Shown: piece after piece, positions 5,648-6,608 of the stretch
Numbering within the stretch: position 1 is the first letter of the stretch
Layout of the letters: every line of letters begins with the position of its first letter
NCBI GenBank assembly: GCA_958427155.1
Contig: CAUABB010000081.1
Span: 1-6,608, forward strand
DNA from: an uncultured Oscillospiraceae bacterium
GTDB taxonomy: Bacteria > Bacillota > Clostridia > Oscillospirales > Ruminococcaceae
Length of the DNA stretch: 6,608 bases
Direction: 5' to 3'
The notes under the pieces: generated by a model
Databases searched by the model: none
Seen by the model: only the letters and a program-made list of their open reading frames with translations
Told to the model about the DNA's origin: nothing
Made by a program: the position numbers and the translations under genes

Positions 5648-6608
5648 ATGTTTAAAAGGGTTTTGGCTTATTTTGTAGCTTTAATTGTTATCGCAGGTTT
5701 ACTGGCGGGTTGTGAAAACGGACCGACAGAGCTTGAATGTCCGCAGGAAGTAAATGTGGAAGTTAACGGCATCCATTCTCTTCGGGTAACATGGGATGAG
5801 GTGGAAAACGCTACCGGATATCTTGTGGCGATTTTTAAGCCAGAAACACCAGAAAATGAAACAGTTATTCAGGTAAAGAAAGAGAGAGAAGCAGTTTTTT
5901 CCGGGTTAGAAGCCGATACAGAATTTGATGTAAATGTTACTTCACTTTATGAGAACGGAAATTATAAAATAAAGTCTAATCCCTCAGAGGCGGTGCGGAT
6001 TAAGACGGCTGGGCCGGAAGTGGGCGAAGCAGAGGGCCTTTCGGTTGAAGCTGTCAGCGAACAGGAGCTTTTGGTTTCTTGGGATCCTTATCAGACAGAT
6101 CAGACAAGTGCCGATGGTTCTCAAGCAAAAGTACTTTATACTCTGTATGCCTCTGAATCCAGTGAAGGACCGTATACAGTGCTTGCTGAACGAATCGGAG
6201 AAACATCATACCGCCATACAGGGCTTGATGAACAAACAACCCGGTACTATAAAATTTCGGTAATGATAACGATTGATGAAAAGAGCTTTTCGGGAGTTCA
6301 AAGTACACAGGCGGTAAGCGGCATTACGAACGCGGCCCCTCAGCAGCCGCAGACACCTGCGGTGCAGCAGACTGCCGGCACGACAGGTCAGTCCAGTACG
6401 ACCGGTTCCGGTACGGTTTCCAATACCAAGAAAGAACAGGCAATGGCAGTTGCCAGACAAATTGCGGATAGCATTGGACCTGGAACAGACCTGGAACGTG
6501 TCTCGCAGGCGGCGGCTGTTGTGAGAGGGTATTGTGATAAAGCAGTTTATACTACTTCTGGTTCTGATTATTGCGAAGCCTATGGCGTATTTATCGCGGG
6601 GGAGTATT
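5648..6608 (+). CDS. lipoprotein with two fibronectin type III-like domains and a transglutaminase-like domain (3'-truncated by window end)
   Basis: The frame stays open to the right edge (320 complete codons), so the stop is outside. The N-terminus is a lipoprotein signal peptide: MFKR, a hydrophobic stretch, then the lipobox LAGC with acylated Cys22. Two domains with fibronectin type III character follow. The first (about 29-120) has LRVTWDEVENATGYLV (45-60) and LEADTEFDVNV; the second (about 125-226) has LLVSWDP (141-147), LYTLYAS and GLDEQTTRYYKISV. A Pro/Gln/Thr/Gly/Ser-rich linker occupies about 227-260. After residue 261 a helical stretch and VVRGYCDKAVY lead to DYCEAYGVFIAGEY, which resembles the region just before the catalytic cysteine in bacterial transglutaminase-like (papain-fold) domains; that cysteine would lie beyond the window. 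Likely anchored to the outer face of the membrane and acting on cell-wall or surface proteins. Domain calls are from pattern recognition; the last one is partial and least certain. Confidence 0.85.
   Translation, partial: MFKRVLAYFVALIVIAGLLAGCENGPTELECPQEVNVEVNGIHSLRVTWDEVENATGYLVAIFKPETPENETVIQVKKEREAVFSGLEADTEFDVNVTSLYENGNYKIKSNPSEAVRIKTAGPEVGEAEGLSVEAVSEQELLVSWDPYQTDQTSADGSQAKVLYTLYASESSEGPYTVLAERIGETSYRHTGLDEQTTRYYKISVMITIDEKSFSGVQSTQAVSGITNAAPQQPQTPAVQQTAGTTGQSSTTGSGTVSNTKKEQAMAVARQIADSIGPGTDLERVSQAAAVVRGYCDKAVYTTSGSDYCEAYGVFIAGEY

Noticed and set aside
6045..6460. Small open frames on both strands inside the lipoprotein region
   Set aside because: They overlap the long lipoprotein frame, which has a signal peptide, lipobox, promoter and ribosome site.
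1..6608. Mobile elements, CRISPR, tRNA or rRNA, toxin-antitoxin or defence genes
   Set aside because: No repeats of the right spacing, transposase or integrase motifs, cloverleaf-like sequences or recognisable defence domains were seen.

Overview
The window looks like a chromosomal segment from an anaerobic, spore-forming Firmicute of class Clostridia, possibly Oscillospiraceae/Ruminococcaceae. Reasons: moderately AT-rich DNA with strong purine-rich Shine-Dalgarno sites; the C-terminal half of a SCIFF-peptide radical SAM maturase, a near-universal marker of Clostridia; a SpoIIM-like sporulation protein; and a four-cysteine TSCPD protein of a type common in Clostridia. The genus is inference. 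All genes lie on the + strand and are tightly packed. There is no tRNA, rRNA, CRISPR, insertion sequence or other mobile element, and no gene-free stretch longer than 300 bases.

Layout: (1) 2-592, the 3' part of the SCIFF maturase, then 642-1445 proC (proline biosynthesis), ending at a long hairpin (1458-1504). (2) 1512-2153, a SpoIIM-like engulfment protein. Its ribosome binding site is the 3' arm of that hairpin, and a possible mother-cell (sigma-E type) promoter lies within the hairpin's 5' half. (3) About 2208-5581, a probable operon opening with a good sigma-A promoter decorated by two palindromes: DUF624/YesL-like membrane protein, PHP-domain phosphoesterase, malic enzyme and a small TSCPD protein. 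The last three are stop-start or overlap coupled, and the operon closes with a very strong terminator (5545-5581). (4) About 5591-6608, a new unit with an extended -10 promoter driving a lipoprotein (signal peptide, two fibronectin type III-like domains, low-complexity linker, start of a transglutaminase-like domain) that runs off the window.

Functionally this is mostly housekeeping: peptide modification, proline synthesis, sporulation, malate-to-pyruvate conversion with NAD(P)H production, and a cell-surface protein. The parts most worth a second look are the hairpin/promoter/RBS arrangement in front of spoIIM, the overlap of the four-cysteine TSCPD gene with malic enzyme, and the truncated surface lipoprotein. 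I see no clear evidence of a wholly new defence or mobile system here.
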